DNA of 64,000 nt, taken from NCBI GenBank assembly GCA_943372195.1, contig CALRXS010000003.1:124001-188000 (forward strand), read 5' to 3'. Every line of letters begins with the position of its first letter. Within the stretch, counting starts at the first letter, position 1. Source of the stretch: JAEYZM01 sp943372195 (lineage in GTDB: Bacteria > Bacteroidota > Bacteroidia > Sphingobacteriales > Sphingobacteriaceae). Shown here one piece after another: positions 51,718 to 59,978 of the stretch. Below the pieces are notes generated by a model that was given only the letters and a program-made list of their open reading frames with translations, ran no database searches and was not told the origin of the DNA. The translations under genes were made by a program, and so were the position numbers.

Positions 51718-52318
51718 TTGATTTATTGATTAATATTATTCGGAAGTTACCGTTAAAATCGGCTGCAGAATTATGGGTGATTTTTAATTGAGTATGGCTA
51801 GTAATTTCTTCAATTTTTCGTGTGATGTCGCTGAAAAGAAAATTGCTAATTATATTTAGTCCTTTTCTTAGTAAACTAGCTTCATGGTCAGCTGAAACAA
51901 ATTTATCAAATACCGCAATTTGTCCGCCTACTTTTAAAACCCTCTCACATTCTTTTATACAAGTAATTGGGTCAGGTATAACAGCAAGAATTAAATGCAA
52001 AATAATTTTGTCAAAACTCTCATTTTCGAATTCTAATTTATGTCCGTCCATCACCATCGCCTCCACATTTTCCATCTTTCTATTTTCAATTTTCTTCACC
52101 ATCGAAGCTGTGATGTCAGTCGCTACGACTTGACATCCCGCAGGCAGAAATTCTAAATCAAGCCCTGTGCCTGCACCTACTATTAGTACTTTATCACCCT
52201 CTTTAATATTTAAAGCATCAATAGATTTTCTCCTCGATGCTTTAAATATACCTGCTATACCATCGTATATAGGTGTGTATATAGTGTACCTAATTTTATT
52301 CCAGGTATTATTATTCAT
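51707..52318 (-). CDS. Class I SAM-dependent methyltransferase
   Basis: A 203-residue soluble enzyme. SAM-binding motif I is VLIVGAGTGLDLEFLPAG, motif II ATDITASMVKKIE, and VMDGHKLEFENESFDKIILH is the post-I region, close to UbiE and phosphatidylethanolamine N-methyltransferase types. Its start overlaps the SRPBCC gene end by 8 bases, so the two are one operon. Substrate unknown. Confidence 0.85.
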   Translation of the reverse strand: MNNNTWNKIRYTIYTPIYDGIAGIFKASRRKSIDALNIKEGDKVLIVGAGTGLDLEFLPAGCQVVATDITASMVKKIENRKMENVEAMVMDGHKLEFENESFDKIILHLILAVIPDPITCIKECERVLKVGGQIAVFDKFVSADHEASLLRKGLNIISNFLFSDITRKIEEITSHTQLKITHNSAADFNGNFRIILINKSTKV

Positions 52319-52856
52319 TCGTTTCTAATTTCGCTTTTAGATTTGCTAAGCCTTGAGAAAAATCTTTACCTAGCATTTCATCAAAATCAACAAACAAAGT
52401 AATTGCGTTCATTGGGTAAGGCATTTTGCCTGAGAAACCCCAAGTAACTTTAGTTTGATCAAGGGCAACACTATCGAATGTCATGAAGGCATAATTAGTT
52501 GCTTCCATCGGTTCCATGAATCTTAATTCATAATCGATTCTTTTACCTTCTTCTATGTTGGTGATTTCTTGTTCGCCTTTGCCTACGCTATCATGAGGAC
52601 TTTCCCATGCAGAAACAAACCCGACAGTACCATCCTCACCCCTAAAACTCACTTTCATATTTGGGTCCATACTTCCCCATACACTCCAGTCATTTTGATT
52701 TTTGAGGTACTTAGAATATTCCCAAACTTCTTGTTTTGATTTATTGATAGTGATTTCTCTGCTTACATTAAATTCATTCTTTAAAAATAATGCAGCAATC
52801 AATGGAATTGCTATTATAACTACAACAGCAATTAATAGTGGCTTAAGTATTTTCAT
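52311..52856 (-). CDS. SRPBCC-family protein with membrane anchor
   Basis: A 181-residue protein. A hydrophobic segment at about 5-26 is followed by a START/polyketide-cyclase fold (FNVSREITINKSKQEVWEYS, YLKNQNDWSVWGSMDPNMKV). The family binds hydrophobic ligands. Translation is probably coupled to the downstream methyltransferase. Confidence 0.82.
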   Translation of the reverse strand: MKILKPLLIAVVVIIAIPLIAALFLKNEFNVSREITINKSKQEVWEYSKYLKNQNDWSVWGSMDPNMKVSFRGEDGTVGFVSAWESPHDSVGKGEQEITNIEEGKRIDYELRFMEPMEATNYAFMTFDSVALDQTKVTWGFSGKMPYPMNAITLFVDFDEMLGKDFSQGLANLKAKLETNE

Positions 52857-52894
52857 CGTAAGTATTTTTTAAGGTTATACTAATTTAATGAAAA

Positions 52895-54004
52895 TTATTT
52901 AATATATCTAAAATCTTGCCCTGCTTTGATATTCAACAATGACTCATAAATCAATCGAATAACGTTTTCTACGTCATCTTTATGTATCATCTCAACAGTA
53001 GTATGCATATAGCGTAATGGCAAAGATATTAATGCCGATACAACACCATCATTTGAATAAGCGAAAGCATCGGTATCTGTACCTGTTGATCTTGAGCTTG
53101 CTTGACGCTGGAAAGGTATCTTATTCTTTTCTGCAGTGTCAATGATTAATTTATTCAAGTTCATTTGTACGGCGGGTGCGTATGAAACAACCGGTCCTTT
53201 ACCACATGCTAAATCGCCTTGAGTGATTTTGCTGATCATAGGAGTAGTAGTATCATGAGTTACGTCGGTTACAATCGCAACATTTGGCTTTATTTTATTC
53301 GCAATCATTTCAGCACCACGCAATCCGATTTCTTCTTGAACTGAATTAACAATGTATAATCCGAATGGTAATTTCTTTTTATTCTCTTTCAATAATCTAG
53401 CCACCTCTGCAATCATGAATCCGCCTGCACGATTATCCATCGCACGACCTACGTAGTAACGATCATTTAAAGTAGTGAAACCATCTTCAAAAGTCACCAC
53501 ACATCCTACATGTATACCTTTTTTCTCAACTTCATCTTTTGAATTACAACCGATGTCAATAGAAATATTTTTTAAGCTTGGTGTTTCCTCTTTTTCACCT
53601 GAACGTGTATGTATTGCTGGCCATCCGAAGACACCTTTAACAATGCCTTTATCTGTATGGATGTTAACTCTCATCGAAGGCGCTATCAAATGATCAGAGC
53701 CTCCATTACGAATCACATAAATCAATCCGTCGCTCGTAATGTAATTTACATACCAAGAAATTTCATCAGCATGCGCTTCGATGACAACTTTGTATTCAGC
53801 CTTCGGATTTATAATTCCAACAGCCGTTCCATAATTGTCAACATATGTTTCATCAACATACGGTCGCACATAATCTAACCATATTTTTTGTCCAGATATC
53901 TCAAACGAAGTAGGCGAAGCATTATTAATATACTTCTCAAAAAAATCTAATGATTTTTTATTCGTTACTACTTTGGTTTTTGTTGTTTCTTTTTTCTTTG
54001 CCAT
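52895..54004 (-). CDS. M42-family metallopeptidase
   Basis: A 369-residue cytosolic aminopeptidase of the glutamyl-aminopeptidase/TET type. Metal ligands can be placed: His and Asp in IEAHADEISWYV, Asp in RAMDNRAGGFM, Glu-Glu in VQEEIGLRGAE, Asp in VTDVTHD and His in RYMHTTVEMIH. Length is normal. Its upstream sequence, including the whole region for promoter and ribosome binding, is a 7-base tandem array. Confidence 0.92.
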   Translation of the reverse strand: MAKKKETTKTKVVTNKKSLDFFEKYINNASPTSFEISGQKIWLDYVRPYVDETYVDNYGTAVGIINPKAEYKVVIEAHADEISWYVNYITSDGLIYVIRNGGSDHLIAPSMRVNIHTDKGIVKGVFGWPAIHTRSGEKEETPSLKNISIDIGCNSKDEVEKKGIHVGCVVTFEDGFTTLNDRYYVGRAMDNRAGGFMIAEVARLLKENKKKLPFGLYIVNSVQEEIGLRGAEMIANKIKPNVAIVTDVTHDTTTPMISKITQGDLACGKGPVVSYAPAVQMNLNKLIIDTAEKNKIPFQRQASSRSTGTDTDAFAYSNDGVVSALISLPLRYMHTTVEMIHKDDVENVIRLIYESLLNIKAGQDFRYIK

Positions 54005-54009
54005 AAAAT

Positions 54010-54114
54010 GTACTAAGTATTAAGTATTATGTATTAAGACTAGTAACTAGTCATTAGTAACTAGTTACTAGTTACTGGCACTAGCATACTAGCCTACTAG
54101 CCTACTAACTTACT
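54010..54114. repeat. Fifteen drifting heptamers filling the gap before the M42 gene
   Basis: Period 7 is unbroken for 105 bases, with the unit drifting from GTACTAA and GTATTAA through AACTAGT and TACTAGT to TACTAGC and CCTACTA. It fills the whole space from the M42 start codon (54004) to the stop of the carboxylase gene (54113). Parts are self-complementary (ACTAGT), so hairpins can form. Confidence 0.85.
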
Positions 54115-55657
54115 ATAAAGGTATGTTTCCGTGCTTTTTCTTCGGATTATTCACCACTTTATTCTCCAACATCTTAAACGCCTTAATTAATTTCTCTCTC
54201 GTTTGTGATGGTTCAATCACTTCGTCAATAAAGCCACGTTCTGCAGCTCTATAAGGGTTAGCAAATAAGTCTGAATATTGTTTTTCTTTTTCTAACCATT
54301 TTGCTTCTTTGTCACTTGCTTCAGAAATTTCTTTTTTGAAAATAATTTCTGCCGCACCTTTAGCTCCCATCACTGCAATCTCTGCACTTGGCCAAGCATA
54401 GTTCATGTCTGCACCAATATGTTTAGAGTTCATTACATCATAAGCACCACCGTATGCTTTACGAGTAATTACTGTAATGCGTGGTACTGTTGCTTCTGAA
54501 AAAGCGTATAATAATTTTGCACCATTTGTAATGATAGCATTCCATTCTTGATCGGTACCTGGTAAAAATCCCGGAACATCCTCAAAAACTAATAAAGGAA
54601 TATTAAAGCAATCACAGAAACGTACGAAGCGTGCTGCTTTTGTAGATGATTGAATATCTAAAACACCTGCTAAAAACATTGGTTGATTTGCAACGATACC
54701 AATGCTCTTGCCTGCTAAGCGTGCGAAACCAACAACAATATTTTCTGCATAATTTTTATGTACTTCTAAGAATGAATTCTCATCAATCACATTTGAAATT
54801 ACTTCGCGTATATCGTAAGGTTGATTAGCATTTTCTGGTATAATATTATTTAACGAAGGTCTTGCTTCAGAGCCTGTAGATTCGTATGCTGTAGAAGGAG
54901 CTTTCTCTTCGCAATTTTGTGGCATGTAGCTTAACAATTGTTTAATGTTATTGATACATTCAATTTCATTTGCACAAGAGAAATGTGTTACGCCAGATTT
55001 TGTAGAGTGAGTAGATGCACCTCCTAATTCTTCTGAAGTTACTTCTTCGTGGGTAACGGTTTTTACGACGTTCGGACCTGTAACAAACATGTACGAAGTG
55101 TTTTCAACCATTAAAATAAAGTCAGTGATTGCAGGTGAATAAACCGCACCACCAGCGCATGGTCCCATGATAGCTGATAGTTGAGGTATTACACCCGAAC
55201 TCATGGTGTTCTTATAAAATATATCTGCATAGCCACCTAAAGAAACTACACCCTCTTGAATTCTTGCACCACCCGAATCGTTTAGTCCGATGATCGGCGC
55301 TCCATTCTTCATCGCCAAATCCATCACCTTGCAAATTTTCTCTGCATGTGTTTCAGATAATGAACCTCCGAATACTGTAAAGTCTTGTGAGAAAACATAT
55401 ATCAATCTTCCGTTAACAGTTCCATATCCCGTTACCACACCATCTCCTAAATATTTTTCATTCTCCATTCCGAAGTCCGTCGAACGATGCGTTACAAACA
55501 TTCCGATCTCTTCGAAGCTACCTTCATCTAATAAAAAATGAATACGCTCTCTTGCCGTTAATTTGCCTTTTTTATGCTGTGATTCAATTCGCTTTGCGCC
55601 ACCACCTAATTGGGCTTCTTCGCGCTTATCGTGTAGAGTTTTAATTTTTGAATTCAT
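54113..55657 (-). CDS. Acyl-CoA (propionyl-CoA) carboxylase beta subunit
   Basis: A 514-residue carboxyltransferase. LTARERIHFLLDEGSFEEIG, FSQDFTVFGGSLSETHAEKI, GLNDSGGARIQEGVVSLGGY and AGGAVYSPAITDF belong to the N-terminal half; FEDVPGFLPGTDQEWNAIIT and TRKAYGGAYDVMNSKHIGAD to the C-terminal half. It is closest to propionyl-CoA/methylmalonyl-CoA decarboxylase beta chains (pccB/mmdA). The biotin-carrying alpha subunit is not in the window, so the substrate is uncertain. A -7 box lies 4 bases before the ATG. Confidence 0.9.
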   Translation of the reverse strand: MNSKIKTLHDKREEAQLGGGAKRIESQHKKGKLTARERIHFLLDEGSFEEIGMFVTHRSTDFGMENEKYLGDGVVTGYGTVNGRLIYVFSQDFTVFGGSLSETHAEKICKVMDLAMKNGAPIIGLNDSGGARIQEGVVSLGGYADIFYKNTMSSGVIPQLSAIMGPCAGGAVYSPAITDFILMVENTSYMFVTGPNVVKTVTHEEVTSEELGGASTHSTKSGVTHFSCANEIECINNIKQLLSYMPQNCEEKAPSTAYESTGSEARPSLNNIIPENANQPYDIREVISNVIDENSFLEVHKNYAENIVVGFARLAGKSIGIVANQPMFLAGVLDIQSSTKAARFVRFCDCFNIPLLVFEDVPGFLPGTDQEWNAIITNGAKLLYAFSEATVPRITVITRKAYGGAYDVMNSKHIGADMNYAWPSAEIAVMGAKGAAEIIFKKEISEASDKEAKWLEKEKQYSDLFANPYRAAERGFIDEVIEPSQTREKLIKAFKMLENKVVNNPKKKHGNIPL

Positions 55658-55661
55658 GATT

Positions 55662-55669
55662 CAAATGTA
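55662..55669 (-). promoter_or_regulatory. -7 element of the carboxylase gene
   Basis: On the minus strand TACATTTG ends 4 bases before the ATG at 55657, the same spacing as at pth, suggesting a leaderless message. No TTG at the usual distance is clear. Confidence 0.45.
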
Positions 55670-55846
55670 TAAAAATTAAAAGAAATTGGTATTTTCAACA
55701 CAATATCGATTTTTTGCCCTATAAATCAATAATATATAGATGTTAGGCACTCATCTTATAATTAATTTTTATTAATATTATAAAGTTAGCTAATGATTTA
55801 TTCATAAGTTATTTTTATATTAAACCAATTTTTAAAATGATCATAA

Positions 55847-57418
55847 ATGTCTGAGACAGGAATTAAAAAATATTTTTTACCCAAAAACTTAAAGAAAGAT
55901 TTACCATCGAGTGTGGTAGTTTTTTTAGTTGCATTGCCGCTATGCTTAGGTATTGCCTTAGCATCAGGTGCTCCCTTATTTGCTGGTTTAATTACAGGTA
56001 TTGTTGGAGGTATTGTAACTGCTAGCATTTCTGGTTCACAATTATCAGTATCAGGTCCGGCCGCCGGCTTAACCGTTATTGTATTAACGTCTATAACAGC
56101 ATTAGGAAGTTTTGAATTATTTCTAGCAGCAGTCGTAATTGCTGGCTTATTTCAAATAATATTAGGCTTAGTAAAAGCAGGTACAATCGGAAACTACTTT
56201 CCATCTTCAGTAATTGACGGGATGTTAGCGGCAATTGGAGTAATCTTAATATTGAAACAGATTCCACATGCTGTAGGTTATGATAAAGATTTTGAAGGTG
56301 ATGAAGGCTTTAGTCAAGTAGGGGATGAGAATACATTTACCGCATTAATGTCGGCATTTGATCATATCAATATGGGTGCTGTTATCATTAGTCTAGTAGC
56401 TCTATCTATATTAATCTTTTGGCCTAAAATAAAACAGTTAGCATCTATACCTGCTGCATTAATTGTAGTAGTTTTAGGAATAGTTCTAGGCAATGTATTT
56501 GATGGTACAAGTTTAGCTTTAATGGCTGATCAGAAAGTTCAAATACCAATTGTAAATGATTTTAATCAATTCTTAGGATTATTTACTTTCCCAGATTTTT
56601 CTAATCTAGCAAATAAGGAATTGTGGAGAGTTGCTATTACTATTGCAATTGTTGCGAGTTTAGAAACTTTATTAAGTTTAGAAGCTGTTGATAAAATCGA
56701 TCCGATAAAAAGAGTATCACCAACTAATAGAGAGTTAATTGCACAAGGTGTAGGCAATACTTTTGCGGGCCTTATAGGGGGCTTACCAATGACTGCTGTA
56801 ATTGTTCGCTCATCAGCAAATGTGATGGCTGGTGGTAGAACAAAAATGTCTGCCATTTTTCATGGTGTTTGGTTATTAGTTGCTTTATTGTTTATCCCAA
56901 CAGTAATCAATTTAATTCCCTTATCTGCTTTAGCTGCGATTTTATTGATGACCGGATTCAAATTAGCGAAACCAGCTTTATTTACAAAGATGTATAAATT
57001 AGGATGGTCGCAGTTCATTCCATTTGTGGTGACTATATTGGCTGTGGTTTTTACAGATTTGTTAATAGGTGTAGCGATTGGAATGAGTGTGGGTGTATTG
57101 TATATATTAAGAACAAATATGCGAAATGCTTATTTCTATAAATTAGAAAAAAGTTCAGACGGATCTAAAGTATATAAGTTGAATCTTTCTGAAGAAGTAT
57201 CATTCTTAAATAAGGGTGCAATTTTAGCTGCATTAACACATATGCCCGCTGATTCAAAAGTTATAATCAATGCTGAGAGATCTCAGTATATTGATCATGA
57301 TGTTTTGGAAATCATAAGTAACTTCAAAGAAAATGCACATACCAAAAAAATTGAAGTTGAGTTAATTGGATTTAAAGAGAGTTATGAATTTCCTGAGCAG
57401 TCGGGAATTGATATATAG
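55847..57418 (+). CDS. SulP-family anion transporter (probable bicarbonate uptake)
   Basis: A 523-residue inner-membrane transporter with about 12-14 segments, from VVVFLVALPLCLGIALASG and TASISGSQLSVSGPAAGLT (family signature) to a C-terminal STAS-like domain at about 440-523. The next gene, 51 bases on, encodes a beta-carbonic anhydrase, an arrangement known for inorganic carbon uptake. Sulfate cannot be ruled out as substrate. Confidence 0.9.
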   Translation: MSETGIKKYFLPKNLKKDLPSSVVVFLVALPLCLGIALASGAPLFAGLITGIVGGIVTASISGSQLSVSGPAAGLTVIVLTSITALGSFELFLAAVVIAGLFQIILGLVKAGTIGNYFPSSVIDGMLAAIGVILILKQIPHAVGYDKDFEGDEGFSQVGDENTFTALMSAFDHINMGAVIISLVALSILIFWPKIKQLASIPAALIVVVLGIVLGNVFDGTSLALMADQKVQIPIVNDFNQFLGLFTFPDFSNLANKELWRVAITIAIVASLETLLSLEAVDKIDPIKRVSPTNRELIAQGVGNTFAGLIGGLPMTAVIVRSSANVMAGGRTKMSAIFHGVWLLVALLFIPTVINLIPLSALAAILLMTGFKLAKPALFTKMYKLGWSQFIPFVVTILAVVFTDLLIGVAIGMSVGVLYILRTNMRNAYFYKLEKSSDGSKVYKLNLSEEVSFLNKGAILAALTHMPADSKVIINAERSQYIDHDVLEIISNFKENAHTKKIEVELIGFKESYEFPEQSGIDI

Positions 57419-57424
57419 GAAAAA

Positions 57425-57452
57425 GAAAATAGAAAAAAGGGAATACGAGATA
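57425..57452. repeat. Degenerate heptamers between SulP and carbonic anhydrase
   Basis: GAAAATA, GAAAAAA, GGGAATA and CGAGATA in 7-base register, directly after the SulP stop. The unit matches the GAAAATA array beyond the carbonic anhydrase gene at 58132. Confidence 0.5.
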
Positions 57453-57469
57453 ACGTAAAAATTAGAAAA

Positions 57470-58129
57470 ATGGCCACACACGAACATAAACATCCTTCAA
57501 TTATTTCATACGATGATTTGTTGAAAGGGAATAGAAAATGGGTAGAGGAAACATTAGAAATGGATCCTGATTATTTTAACAAATTAGCAGCCGGACAAAA
57601 ACCTCCAGTGTTATGGATAGGTTGTTCTGACTCAAGAGTGCCTGCCAATCAGGTGACGGGTACATTACCAGGTGAAGTATTTGTACATAGAAATATTGCA
57701 AATGTTGTTAGTCATACTGACTTGAATATGTTAAGTGTGATGGACTATGCAGTGAATGTGTTAAAAGTAAAATACATCATTGTTGCAGGGCATTATCAGT
57801 GTGGTGGTGTAGCAGCAGCATTAACAAGTAATTCATTTGGTATCATCGATAATTGGCTACGCCACATCAAAGATGTATATAGAATTCATAAAGACGAAAT
57901 CGATGCAATCGAAGACCAGAAAGATAAAGAAAATCGCTTAGTAGAACTAAATGCATCAGAAGGCGTTTTCAATGTTTGTAAAACTACAATCGTGCAAAAT
58001 GCATGGAAAAGCGGACAAGAATTATCAGTTCACGGTTGGGTAGTAGATATCAATACTGGCTTTGTGAAAGATCTGAAAGTAAGTGTGTGTAATAATGAAC
58101 AGCTAGATGCTGTCTACCAATTCAAGTAA
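57470..58129 (+). CDS. Beta-carbonic anhydrase
   Basis: A 219-residue zinc enzyme that interconverts CO2 and bicarbonate. Zinc ligands are Cys52 (WIGCSDSRVPANQV), His108 and Cys111 (VAGHYQCGGV), with the catalytic Asp54-Arg56 pair. It follows the SulP gene in the same orientation, a likely operon. The 3' side is a large nested inverted repeat. Confidence 0.95.
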   Translation: MATHEHKHPSIISYDDLLKGNRKWVEETLEMDPDYFNKLAAGQKPPVLWIGCSDSRVPANQVTGTLPGEVFVHRNIANVVSHTDLNMLSVMDYAVNVLKVKYIIVAGHYQCGGVAAALTSNSFGIIDNWLRHIKDVYRIHKDEIDAIEDQKDKENRLVELNASEGVFNVCKTTIVQNAWKSGQELSVHGWVVDINTGFVKDLKVSVCNNEQLDAVYQFK

Positions 58130-58131
58130 CG

Positions 58132-58282
58132 GAAAAACGAAAATAGAAAATAGAATAACGTGTGAAGAGGTTAATTGAAAATTAAGAAAATAAGTTATTT
58201 AGGTTGTTAACGTAAACACCTAAATAACTTAATTCCTCAATAACCCTTACCTACGTTTTTCTATTTTCTATTTTCGTTTTTC
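58132..58282. repeat. Nested inverted heptamer hairpin after carbonic anhydrase
   Basis: The outer arms, 58131-58161 and 58253-58283, match over 31 bases with one mismatch. Each contains four heptamers (GAAAAAC, two GAAAATA, GAATAAC and their complements). Inside, TAAGTTATTTAGGT (58192-58205) pairs perfectly with ACCTAAATAACTTA (58218-58231). It lies between convergent genes and probably ends both transcripts. Confidence 0.88.
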
Positions 58283-58293
58283 CTTTAAAAAAA

Positions 58294-59922
58294 CTAACTA
58301 ACTAAAAAAGGATAACGGTAATCCTTCGGCGGATCAAATGTTTCCTTAATAGTTCTTGGAGAAACCCAACGTAATAAGTTAATCATCGAACCTGCTTTGT
58401 CGTTTGTGCCCGAACCTCTAGCACCACCAAATGGTTGCTGACCAACAACTGCTCCTGTACATTTATCGTTGATATAAAAATTACCTGCAGCATTTTGCAA
58501 TTTCTTACTTGCGAAATCAATTGTATATCTATCTTGTGCAATGATCGCACCTGTTAATGCATAAATAGAAGTTTGATCTACAATGTCTAATGTCTCTTCA
58601 AATTTTGCATCATCAAAAACATAAATAGTTAATACTGGTCCGAATAATTCTTCACACATCGTTACATACTTCGGATCTTTAACAACTAATACCGTTGGCT
58701 CTATGAAGTAACCTTTCGATTTATCGTAATTGCCACCTGCAACGATTTCTACATTTGAATCTTTTTTAGCAGCATCAATATATGAAGCTAATTTATCGAA
58801 CGATTTTTCGTCAATAACAGCATTGATGAAATTGCCGAAATCTTCTGTACCACCCATTTTGAATGATGCAAGATCTCTTTGCATTCTTTCCTTTATAGCT
58901 GGCCATAATTTTGCAGAAATATAAACTCTCGATGCCGCAGAACATTTTTGTCCTTGGTACTCAAAAGATCCTCTTACAATTGCAACATTCGCAACATCTA
59001 CATCCGCAGATTCATGAACTACTATAAAATCTTTACCACCTGTCTCTCCAACTATACGAGGGTATGTTTTGTATTTATGGATGTTATTTCCAATGGTCTT
59101 CCAAATGTCTTGGAAAACTGAAGTAGACCCTGTAAAATGAATACCTGCAAAATCAGGGTGATTGAAAATTACTTCACCAGCAACCGGACCTGATACATAA
59201 ACTAAATTGATTACACCATCTGGTACACCTGCTTCTCTGAAAATTTCCATCAATACATTAGCAGAATATATCTGTGTGTTAGATGGTTTCCATACTACCA
59301 CATTACCCATCATTGCAGCTGAAGTTGGTAAGTTACCTGCTATAGCTGTAAAGTTGAATGGTGTTAATGCAAATACAAATCCTTCTAATGGTCTTTGTTC
59401 AATTCTATTCCAAATCCCTTTTGCTGAACCTACTTGCTGTCCGTAAATTTCTGACATATAAGCAACATTGTATCTTAAAAAGTCTATGATCTCACATGCT
59501 GAATCAATCTCTGCTTGAAATGCATTTTTTGATTGACCTAGCATGGTTGCAGCATTTAATTTATATCTATATGGTCCTGCTATTAATTCTGCCGCTTTCA
59601 AAAATATAGATGCTCTATGTTCCCATGGCATATTAGCCCAAGCTGAACGTGCTGCTAAAGCTGCTTTTATAGCTGCTTCTACGTGCGATTTATCACCTTG
59701 ATGGTAGTTGCCTAATAAATGCTGATGATCATGAGGTGGAGTAAGTTTTGCAGTCTTGCCTGATCTTACTTCTTCTGAACCAATATACATTGGTATATCT
59801 AAAACTTTTGAACGAGCTTCCTTTAATGCAGCTTGTAATAATTCTCTTTCTTTAGTACCCGGAGCGTACGATAAAATCGGCTCATTTGTAGGTACAGGTA
59901 CCTTAAAAAATCCTGTTGACAT
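58294..59922 (-). CDS. pruA: L-glutamate gamma-semialdehyde dehydrogenase
   Basis: A 542-residue ALDH4-type enzyme that oxidises the product of proline dehydrogenase to glutamate. It opens FFKVPVPTNEPILSYAPGT and carries ALTPFNFTAIAGNLPTSAAM, HFTGSTSVFQDIW, GETGGKDF (general base Glu) and SFEYQGQKCSAASRVYI (catalytic Cys). Length is normal for the single-function form. The proline dehydrogenase gene is not adjacent. Confidence 0.94.
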   Translation of the reverse strand: MSTGFFKVPVPTNEPILSYAPGTKERELLQAALKEARSKVLDIPMYIGSEEVRSGKTAKLTPPHDHQHLLGNYHQGDKSHVEAAIKAALAARSAWANMPWEHRASIFLKAAELIAGPYRYKLNAATMLGQSKNAFQAEIDSACEIIDFLRYNVAYMSEIYGQQVGSAKGIWNRIEQRPLEGFVFALTPFNFTAIAGNLPTSAAMMGNVVVWKPSNTQIYSANVLMEIFREAGVPDGVINLVYVSGPVAGEVIFNHPDFAGIHFTGSTSVFQDIWKTIGNNIHKYKTYPRIVGETGGKDFIVVHESADVDVANVAIVRGSFEYQGQKCSAASRVYISAKLWPAIKERMQRDLASFKMGGTEDFGNFINAVIDEKSFDKLASYIDAAKKDSNVEIVAGGNYDKSKGYFIEPTVLVVKDPKYVTMCEELFGPVLTIYVFDDAKFEETLDIVDQTSIYALTGAIIAQDRYTIDFASKKLQNAAGNFYINDKCTGAVVGQQPFGGARGSGTNDKAGSMINLLRWVSPRTIKETFDPPKDYRYPFLVS

Positions 59923-59944
59923 AGTGTTAATTGAATATTTGTCG

Positions 59945-59965
59945 CAAAATTACTAATTAAATTTG
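59945..59965. promoter_or_regulatory. Divergent -7 boxes between pruA and lpxK
   Basis: On the minus strand TAATTTTG (59945-59952) serves pruA, 22 bases before its ATG. On the plus strand TAAATTTG (59958-59965) serves lpxK, 13 bases before its ATG. Only 5 bases separate the boxes, so each polymerase would cover the other's promoter. Confidence 0.6.
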
Positions 59966-59978
59966 GTATCTTCATTCC

